Below, one piece after another: positions 1 through 7,285 of a stretch of DNA of 17,761 bases. The stretch is from positions 1 to 17,761 of the forward strand of contig CAQBRY010000032.1 in NCBI GenBank assembly GCA_948762645.1, written 5' to 3'. The number at the start of each line of letters is the position of its first letter. The stretch's first letter is position 1. The stretch is from an uncultured Eubacteriales bacterium. GTDB lineage: Bacteria; Bacillota; Clostridia; Oscillospirales; Acutalibacteraceae. A program made the position numbers and the translations under genes. The notes under the pieces were generated by a model. It worked only from the letters and a program-made list of their open reading frames with translations. It made no database searches and was not told where the DNA came from.

Positions 1-482
1 GCTCCCGGAACATTTACTCCTTTATTGGAAGATATGACACCACCGTTAAGAACTTTACAAACCAATTTATTTTCAAAAGGCTCTTCTACTTCCAACTCTA
101 TAAGACCGTCGTCTATTAGAACTTTACATCCTTTATTTATACTTTTTGGAATCCTTTTAAGGCTAACGCTACAAATATCTTTATTGCCCATCATTTCTTC
201 AGTAATCAATGTAAAAGTCTGACCTTGATTTAAAGTAATCTTCTCTTCCTCAAATTTTCCAACTCTTACTTCAGGCCCTTTTGTGTCTAAAAGGAGGGCT
301 ATGGGGAATCCTAGCTCCTGCCTTACTTGTTTTAATTTATCTACCCTAATTTTTTGTAAGCTATAATTCTGGTGAGACATATTTATTCGTGCTACGCTCA
401 TACCGTTTACCGCTAAACTCCTGAGTACCCTAATATTGTCGGTAGCAGGACCTAATGTACATACAATTTTTGTTTTTCTCAA
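1..482 (-). CDS. pyk: Pyruvate kinase, N-terminal part (runs off the left edge)
   Basis: Catalyses phosphoenolpyruvate + ADP to pyruvate + ATP, the last step of glycolysis, in the cytoplasm. Reading the minus strand from a TTG at 482-480 gives about 160 residues that begin RKTKIVCTLGPATDN, the classic pyruvate kinase N-terminus. They contain ARINMSH (start of the barrel), LDTKGPEVRVG (the strongly conserved LDTKGPEIR motif) and, close to the edge, NKGVNVPG at the B-domain to A-domain return. The B domain lies between the last two motifs. The C-terminal two thirds and the stop codon lie outside the window. The TTG start is chosen because it puts the conserved RKTKIV at residue 2 and has AAGGGA a few bases upstream on the minus strand. 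The gene is divergent from ppa across about 130 bp. Family identity is certain; only the start is inferred. Confidence 0.95.
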   Translation of the reverse strand, partial: MRKTKIVCTLGPATDNIRVLRSLAVNGMSVARINMSHQNYSLQKIRVDKLKQVRQELGFPIALLLDTKGPEVRVGKFEEEKITLNQGQTFTLITEEMMGNKDICSVSLKRIPKSINKGCKVLIDDGLIELEVEEPFENKLVCKVLNGGVISSNKGVNVPG

Positions 483-612
483 GTTTTTTCATTCCCTTCA
501 TAAAAATACTGCTTTTATATTATAATCTATTAATTAGAGTATTTAATAGCATTTATTTTCAAAAAACGTTATAATTATAAATTATTATAAATTTCAAGGA
601 GTGTAAAAAAAA
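483..612. promoter_or_regulatory. Divergent intergenic region between pyk and ppa
   Basis: This 130-bp, extremely AT-rich gap must carry the start signals of both divergent genes. A perfect TATAAT is present on the plus strand at 570-575 and another on the minus strand at 519-524, each a reasonable distance from its gene. Neither has a convincing TTGACA-like box 16-18 bp upstream, so the promoters are only suggested. The ppa ribosome binding site AAGGAG is at 596-601. Confidence 0.3.
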
Positions 613-1179
613 TTGAACATCTGGCATGATATTGATTCTAAATGTATTAGTCCTGAGGACTTCGTAGTGGTAATAGAAATATCCAAGGGAAGCAAAGTTA
701 AATATGAGCTGGACAAGCAAACAGGAATATTAAAATTAGACAGAATACTATACACATCTACCCATTATCCGGCTAACTATGGTTTTATACCACGTACTTA
801 TGCTGATGATAATGACCCTTTAGATGCTTTGGTTCTTTGTTCGGAATGTATCTTTCCGCTTACGATGGTAAGATGCTATCCAATTGGAGTAATATCTATG
901 ATCGATAGTGGAAGTAAAGACGAAAAAATTATAGCTATACCATTTCAAGATCCAAATTATAATATGTATACGAATATTACTCAGCTTCCCGATCATATAT
1001 TTAATGAAATGAAACACTTTTTTTCTGTATACAAGGCACTTGAGTACAAAGAAACTGCTGTAGAAGACGTAAGTGCAAAACAAGAAGCAATAAATATTAT
1101 AAAGTCTTCTATAGATTCTTACAATTCTAAATTTAAGCCCCAACAGTCTGCTTTCCAAAAAGCTGAATTAATAAATTGA
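613..1179 (+). CDS. ppa: Inorganic pyrophosphatase, family I
   Basis: Soluble cytoplasmic enzyme that hydrolyses pyrophosphate to two phosphates and so pulls biosynthetic reactions forward. The 188-residue protein carries the family I signature DNDPLDA at residues 66-72, which supplies three metal-binding aspartates, and the second acidic cluster DSGSKDEKIIAIP with FQDP at about 98-113. YTSTHYPANYGFIP at about 47-60 is also typical. It therefore belongs to the Mg-dependent family I and not to the Mn/Co DHH family II found in many Bacilli. The start is TTG with AAGGAG (596-601) 11 bases upstream, and the conserved N-terminus NIWHDI begins there. Length is normal for this family. A D,D-carboxypeptidase gene follows after 40 bp and may share the transcript; no functional link between the two is evident. 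Confidence 0.96.
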   Translation: MNIWHDIDSKCISPEDFVVVIEISKGSKVKYELDKQTGILKLDRILYTSTHYPANYGFIPRTYADDNDPLDALVLCSECIFPLTMVRCYPIGVISMIDSGSKDEKIIAIPFQDPNYNMYTNITQLPDHIFNEMKHFFSVYKALEYKETAVEDVSAKQEAINIIKSSIDSYNSKFKPQQSAFQKAELIN

Positions 1180-1219
1180 TTTTTTTAGGTACCCATTCAG
1201 GAGGATTTATTTTTAATCT

Positions 1220-2533
1220 ATGAAAAATTTTTTATTTAAAATGGTAGTTGCTATAAGCTTTTTATTAATTTCTAAAAGCATTTATGCTACAAACTTATAT
1301 GATAAAGAACTACAAGCCGATTCAGCTTTAATGATAAATCTAGAATATGACCAAATAGTAGTAGAAAAAAATATACATAAAAGAAGAAGTCCTGCATCTC
1401 TTACTAAAATTATGACTTTTATAGTAGTATTAGAAAAAATAAAAAATCCGGAAGCAGAATACGTAACAATTAGCAAGGATATTTTCGATAAAATGCAAAA
1501 AGATGAACCTGAAAGTTCTATGTCAAATCTAAAAGATGGAGATAGACTTTCTATTCTTCAACTACTATATTGTATGATGGTAGCGTCTGGAAATGATGCT
1601 GCTATGGTTTTAGCAAATTATATAGGACAAGGGAGCATAGAAAGTTTTGTGGATTTAATGAATCAAAAAGCTTTGGATATTGGATGTAACAATACCCATT
1701 TTACAAATCCCCATGGTCTATATAATGAAGATCATTACAGCACGGCAATGGATATGTATTTGATGTCTAGACATGCAATGGATCTTCCTTATTTTAAAGA
1801 AATAGTTTCAACAGTAGAGTATACTATATTTCAAGATGACAGACCAAAATTAATCAATACAAATAAGCTTATAAATCCAAATTCAGGAGAAAAATATTAT
1901 TATAAATACGCTAAGGGTATTAAAACAGGTCAACACAGTCAAGCCGGAAGATGCTTGGCATCTTATGCTAAAAAAGATTCATTCAGCTATATATGTATAA
2001 TACTTGGCACACCAAAAAAGAATGACAAAGGAGAAAAAATAGAAGACAATTTAGCTATTATCGAAACTAAAAATTTATACACATGGGCCTTTAATGAACT
2101 TTCTCTTACTCCACTTACTAACTCAAGAAATCCTATAAATCAAATTAAATTAAACTTAGCTTGGAAAAAAGATAAACTTTTATTATATCCGGAAAAAGAT
2201 ATAAACGTTTTTTTACCTAAAAATATTGATAAAAATGAAATAAGACCATCTTTTAACATTCCAGAATCTATTTCCGCTACTATTGAAAAAAATCAAATTA
2301 TAGGTAATGTCGATTTTTTCTATAAAGATACGTTCTTATTAAATACTAACTTAGTCTCTCACGATAATATTAAAAAAAGTATAATAATGGTAATTATAAA
2401 TTTCTTGTCATCTAGACCTTTTTTGGTTAGCGTTACATCGATAAGTTTGATAATATTACTATATGTTTTAGCTACACTTAATAAAAATCTTAGAAAAAAG
2501 AAATTTAAGAAAACTTCTAAAAAAATTCGGTGA
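1220..2533 (+). CDS. D-alanyl-D-alanine carboxypeptidase (class C penicillin-binding protein, DacF-like)
   Basis: Trims the terminal D-Ala from peptidoglycan pentapeptides on the outer face of the membrane and so limits cross-linking. All three active-site motifs of the serine peptidase S11 family are present: SLTK (nucleophile S60, K63), SGN (123-125) and KTG (235-237), in the usual order and spacing. Residues 1-23 form a signal peptide (basic start, hydrophobic core, cleavage near IYA). A single hydrophobic segment at about 395-420, followed by a very basic tail, should anchor the C-terminus in the membrane, as is usual for this class. AGGAGG at 1199-1204 precedes the ATG by 15 bases, slightly long but strong. 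The 437-residue length fits the family. A terminator hairpin follows the gene, so ppa and this gene form one transcription unit at most. Confidence 0.93.
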   Translation: MKNFLFKMVVAISFLLISKSIYATNLYDKELQADSALMINLEYDQIVVEKNIHKRRSPASLTKIMTFIVVLEKIKNPEAEYVTISKDIFDKMQKDEPESSMSNLKDGDRLSILQLLYCMMVASGNDAAMVLANYIGQGSIESFVDLMNQKALDIGCNNTHFTNPHGLYNEDHYSTAMDMYLMSRHAMDLPYFKEIVSTVEYTIFQDDRPKLINTNKLINPNSGEKYYYKYAKGIKTGQHSQAGRCLASYAKKDSFSYICIILGTPKKNDKGEKIEDNLAIIETKNLYTWAFNELSLTPLTNSRNPINQIKLNLAWKKDKLLLYPEKDINVFLPKNIDKNEIRPSFNIPESISATIEKNQIIGNVDFFYKDTFLLNTNLVSHDNIKKSIIMVIINFLSSRPFLVSVTSISLIILLYVLATLNKNLRKKKFKKTSKKIR

Positions 2534-2552
2534 TTTTAGTATTAACAATATA

Positions 2553-2600
2553 AAAAAGCTATATTATAAATAAAAAATTATAATTTAGCTTTTTATTTTA
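2553..2600 (+). terminator. Rho-independent terminator after the D,D-carboxypeptidase gene
   Basis: Arms 2553-2569 and 2578-2594 pair at 16 of 17 positions around an 8-base A-rich loop. The right arm runs into a T-rich tract ending near 2600. The stem is AT-rich, with only a GC core (AGCT) near its base, so it may be of moderate strength. It lies 20 bp after the stop codon at 2533. Confidence 0.7.
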
Positions 2601-2633
2601 ATTTATACTATAAAAAATAAAACATCTTACATA

Positions 2634-2663
2634 TTGAAAATTTAATTATCATTGTAGTATGAT
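2634..2663 (+). promoter_or_regulatory. Candidate sigma-A promoter of the biosynthetic operon
   Basis: TTGAAA at 2634-2639 (5 of 6 to TTGACA) is separated by 18 bp from TATGAT at 2658-2663 (5 of 6 to TATAAT). It lies downstream of the preceding terminator and about 120 bp ahead of the first enzyme gene. Transcription would begin near 2670 and give a leader of about 115 nt holding the hairpin at 2697-2767. This is a prediction from consensus only, in AT-rich DNA where chance matches are common. Confidence 0.5.
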
Positions 2664-2696
2664 ATTAATAATTATAATTAAGATCAAATTTAATAC

Positions 2697-2767
2697 TCGG
2701 GTTACCAATACCAAAATTCTAACTGTCGTAATACATAATATTTGGATTGGTTACTCGAAGGTTTTTT
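2697..2767 (+). promoter_or_regulatory. Leader hairpin with U-tract: possible transcription attenuator
   Basis: Arms 2697-2715 and 2741-2758 pair over 18 positions, counting one G-U pair at 2700/2755, with a single T-T mismatch at 2703/2752 and a bulged A at 2710. A 25-nt loop separates them. Six T residues follow at 2762-2767, three bases after the stem, and the ribosome binding site AGGAGTGG starts at 2770. The stem is far more GC-rich than its surroundings, and the layout is that of an intrinsic terminator placed just before the first gene of an operon. No known riboswitch or T-box signature was recognised, and no obvious antiterminator pairing fits in the short upstream leader, so any control may be by a protein. 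It could instead be a second terminator for upstream transcription. Confidence 0.55.
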
Positions 2768-2784
2768 ATAGGAGTGGTCAGGTT

Positions 2785-4002
2785 ATGGAAAACAATATTT
2801 CTATGGACAATTTTTATAGAAATACCGTAAAAGATTTTCCTTTAATAAATAAAAACAAAAATATAATATATATGGATAGTGCAGCTACTACGTTAAAACC
2901 TCAAAAAGTTGTAGATTCCATATGTGATTTCTATTACTCCTATACCTCTAACGTTTTTAGAGGGGTTCATCCATTTTCAGAAAAAGCGTCTATGAACTTT
3001 GAAGATACAAGAAGATTAGTAAGTTCATATATTAATGCTCTACCGGAAGAAATTATATTTACCCAAAACTGTACAGACTCCATAAATCTTCTTAAAAATC
3101 TATTAAACCTAAACAAAAACGACATAGTTATTAATTCTATACTCGAGCATCATTCAAACTATCTTCCGTGGCTAAAAAGCACAACTTTATTAACAGTAAA
3201 TATAGATGATAACGGTATGATAGACATAAATGAAATACTTAAGAAAATAACAAAAAATACAAAACTTATAGCTATTACTTACGCTTCAAACGTAACAGGC
3301 AACATTCAGCCGGTAGAAGACATCATAAAAATATGTAAGGAAAAGAATATATTATCATTAATTGACGCTACCCAAGCCATAGCCCATATACAAATAGACG
3401 TTAAAAAAATAGATTGTGATTTCATGGCGTTTTCCGCTCATAAAATGTTAGGACCGTCCGGCGTGGGAGTACTATATATAAAGGATGAAATTATACACTC
3501 TCTTAAACCGTTTAAGTTTGGCGGCGGCATGGTAAATCAAGTAATAGGAAATGAAATAATTGTCAAAGATCCTCCATATTGTTTTGAAGCAGGTACTCCT
3601 GCAATAGAAAATGTAATAGCATTTGGCGAGTCTATAAAATACATAATACAAAAAGGTATAGAAAACATATCTTTATATTTAAAAGAAATAAATCAGTACG
3701 CTTTTGGGAAATTAAAAAATCTTGATTTTATAAACCTTCCATTTAATATATCTGATAAGCACATACCTATATTTACATTTTTACCTAAAAATAATCATAT
3801 TGATATAAATTACGTGTCAAGGCTTTTATCTGACAGAAAAAATAGCATAGCCGTAAATGCAGGGTATCAATGTTGCCATACCCTATATTCAAACTTTAAA
3901 ATAAACGGTGCCATAAGGGCTTCACTATACATTTATAATTCTAAAAAAGATATCGACGAATTAATAAACGCACTATATGATATCAAAAAATTTATTCAGT
4001 AA
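2785..4002 (+). CDS. SufS/CsdA-like PLP enzyme (class V aminotransferase fold, putative cysteine desulfurase or C-S lyase)
   Basis: Fold type I PLP enzyme of 405 residues, close in length and motif order to SufS. Visible are DSAATT (31-36), EHHSN (121-125), DATQ (194-197) contributing to the PLP site, and the Schiff-base lysine K220 in SAHKMLGPSGVGVLY. RASLYIYN (378-385) carries the arginine that binds the substrate carboxylate in SufS. The catalytic-cysteine loop, RTGHHCA in E. coli SufS, reads NAGYQCCH (358-365), so a cysteine is kept at the aligned position (C363) with a second one next to it, while the leading arginine is asparagine. ATG 2785 is preferred over upstream in-frame codons because AGGAGTGG (2770-2777) precedes it and homology begins there. 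No sufBCDU genes lie nearby. The setting beside ligases and a radical SAM enzyme suggests sulfur delivery or C-S lysis in a biosynthetic pathway, which is inference. Confidence 0.85.
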   Translation: MENNISMDNFYRNTVKDFPLINKNKNIIYMDSAATTLKPQKVVDSICDFYYSYTSNVFRGVHPFSEKASMNFEDTRRLVSSYINALPEEIIFTQNCTDSINLLKNLLNLNKNDIVINSILEHHSNYLPWLKSTTLLTVNIDDNGMIDINEILKKITKNTKLIAITYASNVTGNIQPVEDIIKICKEKNILSLIDATQAIAHIQIDVKKIDCDFMAFSAHKMLGPSGVGVLYIKDEIIHSLKPFKFGGGMVNQVIGNEIIVKDPPYCFEAGTPAIENVIAFGESIKYIIQKGIENISLYLKEINQYAFGKLKNLDFINLPFNISDKHIPIFTFLPKNNHIDINYVSRLLSDRKNSIAVNAGYQCCHTLYSNFKINGAIRASLYIYNSKKDIDELINALYDIKKFIQ

Positions 4003-4013
4003 AGGATTTTGAT

Positions 4014-4907
4014 ATGAAAATTAAACGTCTTATAAATATCGAGCTTACTTCAAAGTGCACCGCACATTGTGCAATGTGCCCAAGAAATCAAATAAAAGAA
4101 ACAGGATTTATGTACTATGAAACCCTAAAAAATATCGTGGATCAAGTCCAAGAAAATAATATATGGGAAATTACTTTCTCCGGAAGAGGTGAGCCTACAT
4201 TACATCCAAATCTTCCAAGAATGCTAAGTCTTTGCAAAAAGTCCCCGGTAACCAATGCATTTATAACAACCGCCGTTGCCATGAACAAAGAAAATATAGA
4301 ATCGTGTAAAGAAAACGTAGATATAATAAGATTATCCGTAAGTTCCTTCCACAAAAGTACTTTCGAAAAAATTCATAGAGGTCTTAACTATGAGAAAGTA
4401 TGGGAAAACATAGATAATCTCACAAATGCCATCCCTGAAAAAATAAAAGTACATCTCGTGGGAGGGGAAACTATCTACGAACATCTCGAAGAAACTATTA
4501 AATTCTTTCATAAAAAAGGTATATATAGTTTATATATTTTCCCGCTTTGGAACCGTGGAGGAAACATTCCGGCTAAAGACGACATGAAAAAAAGACAAAA
4601 TCTAATAGATCATTTTGGTCTGCTTCCTATTGAAGACGAGTTTTGCGTAAAAGATAGATACATATTTAATAATTATATGAAATCTAAAACAGCAGTAAAT
4701 AAAAATTACTGTTTTCATGGGGACAGCAGTGCGTTAATAACCTTTAAGGGAGACATGCTAGGATGCTTTCAGGACTTTGGAAGTAATAATATTATAGGGA
4801 ATGTAAATCAGAGTTCGTTAAAAGAATTACTTGATAAAAGATTTTATAGTCTTGGAAATATGGATATATGTAAAGGATGTAATTCCAACCTTGTAACTAT
4901 GATTTAA
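4014..4907 (+). CDS. Radical SAM protein with SPASM/Twitch-like C-terminal cysteine region
   Basis: Uses a [4Fe-4S] cluster to cleave S-adenosylmethionine and start radical chemistry. The 297-residue protein has the canonical CX3CX2C at C15-C19-C22 (CTAHCAMC) and the SAM-contacting GRGEPTLHP at about 58-66. A second cysteine set follows: C233, C251, C286 and C289, in the arrangement C...GDMLGCFQDFG...IIGNV...SLKELL...CKGC. That is characteristic of SPASM/Twitch domains, which bind an auxiliary Fe-S cluster in peptide- and small-molecule-modifying enzymes. Four candidate ligands suggest one auxiliary cluster rather than two. The gene begins 11 bp after the PLP enzyme, with AAAGGA next to the preceding stop. 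No precursor peptide gene was seen nearby, so a small-molecule substrate is more likely than a ribosomal peptide. Substrate and reaction are unknown. Confidence 0.88.
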   Translation: MKIKRLINIELTSKCTAHCAMCPRNQIKETGFMYYETLKNIVDQVQENNIWEITFSGRGEPTLHPNLPRMLSLCKKSPVTNAFITTAVAMNKENIESCKENVDIIRLSVSSFHKSTFEKIHRGLNYEKVWENIDNLTNAIPEKIKVHLVGGETIYEHLEETIKFFHKKGIYSLYIFPLWNRGGNIPAKDDMKKRQNLIDHFGLLPIEDEFCVKDRYIFNNYMKSKTAVNKNYCFHGDSSALITFKGDMLGCFQDFGSNNIIGNVNQSSLKELLDKRFYSLGNMDICKGCNSNLVTMI

Positions 4908-4932
4908 AATTGCAGAAAGAATACTTTATATA

Positions 4933-6330
4933 ATGAAATACAGTGATAAATTAGCTCAAAATATATATAATACATTTCTAGACCCTATTTCTATAAAAAA
5001 ACAATCTTTTATAGGAATAGAGCTGGAATTTCCTGTAATAAATCTTGATAAAAAACCCGTAGATACTATTATGCTTCAGAAAATAATGTCCTTTCTGATA
5101 TCCAATTACAATTTTGAAAAACTTGCTACTGATACAGACGGAAAAATATATTCTATTAAAAATACAAAAACAAAAGATATTATATGTTTTGAGTGCTCAT
5201 ATAATACCTTGGAATTTTCAATGTATAGAGACGAAAATATAATAAATATTTCCAAAAGATTCTACAGCTATTTTAATGCTATTAACAGTATATTAATATC
5301 AGAAAATCATATTATGGCAGGTTTGGGGTTTAACCCTTACTATAAATTCACAAACTCAAATGCCATTAAAAACAACAGATACGAAAAAATTTATTCCCTT
5401 ATAAATGTTTTAAAGAATTATCCTAAAATAGTTCAGCACAGTAACTTTTTTTCTTATATTTCTTCTGCACAAACACATCTAGATGTTAATCTTAATCATC
5501 TTCCCAGATTCCTAAACGTACTCTCAAAAATCGAATGGATAAAAGCAATATTATTTTCAAATTCTTTAAATCCGGAGTCAAAAAATAAAAATACAAAATG
5601 TTTATGTACCAGAGATATAATATATAAAAATAGTATTTTTTCCTATGATAAAAATAATACAAGCGGATTTGATCATAAGCTTAAAAATATAAATGAATTA
5701 ATAGATAATATTCTGGACAGATCTATATATTATGTTTACAGAGACAAAATATTCATATTCTTTAAACCCATAAAATTAAAAGATTATTTCAATAATAAAA
5801 ATTTTTTAGGATATAAATTTACGTACAAGGATAAAATTCAAAAAGTAAATTTTGATCCCTCGTATAATGATATACAGTACTTTAGATCATATAAACCCCT
5901 GGAAATAACCAATTTAGGGACAGTTGAAATTCGAAGTGATTGTCAGCAATCTTTGGACAGAACATTCTTGCCAAGTGCATTTTGTCTTGGAATACTAGAA
6001 AATTTGGACCAGGCTGAATATTACATAAATAAATATTTTCCTTCATGTATAAAAAATCATTCGAATTCTGAGTTAAGAGAAATGTTTATTTATGAACATA
6101 ACGTGATTTACGCTCTGCAAAATACCGAGATTTTCAAATTCATTAAAGATATAATCATCATTTCTTATGATGGACTCAAAAAAAGAAATTTTGGAGAAGA
6201 AATATTTTTAGAGCCTTTAACTCAAAATATAAACAAATTGTATTCTCCGGCCATAAAAATGATAAATCTTATCAGGCAGAATTACTCTTTGGAAGAAATA
6301 GTTCAAAAATACAGTAAATTTAAAGAATAA
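4933..6330 (+). CDS. GCS2-type glutamate-cysteine ligase family protein
   Basis: This family joins the gamma-carboxyl of glutamate to an amine with ATP; cysteine is the classic acceptor, but EgtA-like and other members show that acceptors and roles vary. In 465 residues it shows GIELEFP (28-34), ECSYNTLEFS (87-96), SSAQTHLDV (177-185) and TVEIRSDCQQS (330-340). These match the acidic ATP/metal-binding strand, the substrate region and the conserved R/E-rich C-terminal motif of GCS2 ligases. Length is usual for the family. The gene lies 25 bp after the radical SAM gene behind a weak AGAAAGAA ribosome binding site, and 12 bp before an ATP-grasp ligase. GCS2 followed by ATP-grasp is the same enzyme pairing that makes glutathione in many bacteria, so formation of gamma-Glu-Cys or a related gamma-glutamyl amide is the first guess. 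The acceptor is not determined by the sequence. Confidence 0.82.
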   Translation: MKYSDKLAQNIYNTFLDPISIKKQSFIGIELEFPVINLDKKPVDTIMLQKIMSFLISNYNFEKLATDTDGKIYSIKNTKTKDIICFECSYNTLEFSMYRDENIINISKRFYSYFNAINSILISENHIMAGLGFNPYYKFTNSNAIKNNRYEKIYSLINVLKNYPKIVQHSNFFSYISSAQTHLDVNLNHLPRFLNVLSKIEWIKAILFSNSLNPESKNKNTKCLCTRDIIYKNSIFSYDKNNTSGFDHKLKNINELIDNILDRSIYYVYRDKIFIFFKPIKLKDYFNNKNFLGYKFTYKDKIQKVNFDPSYNDIQYFRSYKPLEITNLGTVEIRSDCQQSLDRTFLPSAFCLGILENLDQAEYYINKYFPSCIKNHSNSELREMFIYEHNVIYALQNTEIFKFIKDIIIISYDGLKKRNFGEEIFLEPLTQNINKLYSPAIKMINLIRQNYSLEEIVQKYSKFKE

Positions 6331-6342
6331 AGGAAAGATATC

Positions 6343-7278
6343 ATGAAGAAAATTGGAATATGGATGTATAATAACGACGGCGGAAATATAGTACAAAGGA
6401 AATTAACGTCTAAACTTACTTCACTTGGATACCAAGTTATAAACTCTTTCGATATGAGAAACTGCTATTGTTTTGACGGAAAAGTATATACTAAAGATGG
6501 ACTGGATTTAACTGATCTTGACGTTTTATACCATATGAACGCCGATCATCAAAACGATCATCAGCATGATATATTGAAAGCCATAGAGATTTCAGGCGTA
6601 AAAGTAATAAATGATACTAAATCTTTTTTCAAGTGTAAAGATAAATTTATCAGCAATTTTATCTTGAAAAATAATAACATAAACGTACCGGAATCTCTCC
6701 TTATTCCAAATAATACTTTAACTGAAAATATAAAAGAAAAATTAATAAAATTTAAATCCTTTTTAGTTAAACCAAGGGATAATTACGGTGGTTACGGTAT
6801 TATTAAGTTCGACGATATAGAACAATTTGAGGATTACATCTTAGCTACAAAAAATTTTCACTCCAATTACTACATAGAAAAATTTATAGATTTTGATGAT
6901 CACGATTATAGAGTAGAAGTGTTTGATAATAAAATTGTTGGAAGCTACAGCAGATCTAAAAATCACTCATTTAAAACAAATATAAGTTCAGGAGGGTCCC
7001 TAAATTCTATACACATAGGGAATGAAGAAAAAAACATCGCACTGCAAACTGCAAAAATTATGGGCATAACTTCTACAATAATAGACATGGTGAAATCTAG
7101 TCAAGACGGTAAATTTTATGTATTAGAAGTAAATCCTTTGCTTGGAATATTTGTAAATGCCTGTATAAAATCCGGGGAAAGAAATATATCAAAAAATTTC
7201 TTAGACAAAAATAATTATAATGATGATCTTAAATTACAGTCTATAGTTGACTATATTAAAAAAATTTGTGAAATATAA
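6343..7278 (+). CDS. ATP-grasp ligase (RimK/GshB-like)
   Basis: ATP-grasp ligases activate a carboxylate as an acyl-phosphate and couple it to an amine or thiol. The 311-residue protein shows the three-domain plan. A pre-ATP-grasp region covers about 1-110. LVKPRDNYGGYGIIKF (141-156) provides the ATP lysine K143 and the glycine loop, YYIEKFI (176-182) the hinge, and DYRVEVF (188-194) a phosphate-binding arginine. NISSGGSLNSI (213-223) corresponds to the N-x-x-x-GG loop of RimK, and LEVNPLLGI (261-269) supplies the metal-binding glutamate and asparagine. A strong AAAGGAAAG site precedes the ATG, 12 bp after the GCS2 gene. Placed next to a gamma-glutamyl ligase it may act like GshB, adding a second amino acid, or like other RimK-type ligases on a small amine. 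Its substrate cannot be read from the sequence. Confidence 0.85.
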   Translation: MKKIGIWMYNNDGGNIVQRKLTSKLTSLGYQVINSFDMRNCYCFDGKVYTKDGLDLTDLDVLYHMNADHQNDHQHDILKAIEISGVKVINDTKSFFKCKDKFISNFILKNNNINVPESLLIPNNTLTENIKEKLIKFKSFLVKPRDNYGGYGIIKFDDIEQFEDYILATKNFHSNYYIEKFIDFDDHDYRVEVFDNKIVGSYSRSKNHSFKTNISSGGSLNSIHIGNEEKNIALQTAKIMGITSTIIDMVKSSQDGKFYVLEVNPLLGIFVNACIKSGERNISKNFLDKNNYNDDLKLQSIVDYIKKICEI

Positions 7279-7285
7279 AAAGGCA

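Noticed and set aside
25..222. 65-codon open frame on the plus strand at the left edge
   Set aside because: It lies wholly opposite pyruvate kinase, whose conserved motifs are read on the minus strand.
2659..2784. In-frame N-terminal extension of the SufS-like gene by 42 codons
   Set aside because: The stretch holds the hairpin, T-tract and ribosome binding site, and its translation has no family similarity; ATG 2785 is better.
2785..4002. Calling the first cluster gene a genuine sufS of an Fe-S assembly operon
   Set aside because: No sufB, sufC, sufD or sufU nearby, the cysteine loop differs, and the neighbours are ligases and a radical SAM enzyme.
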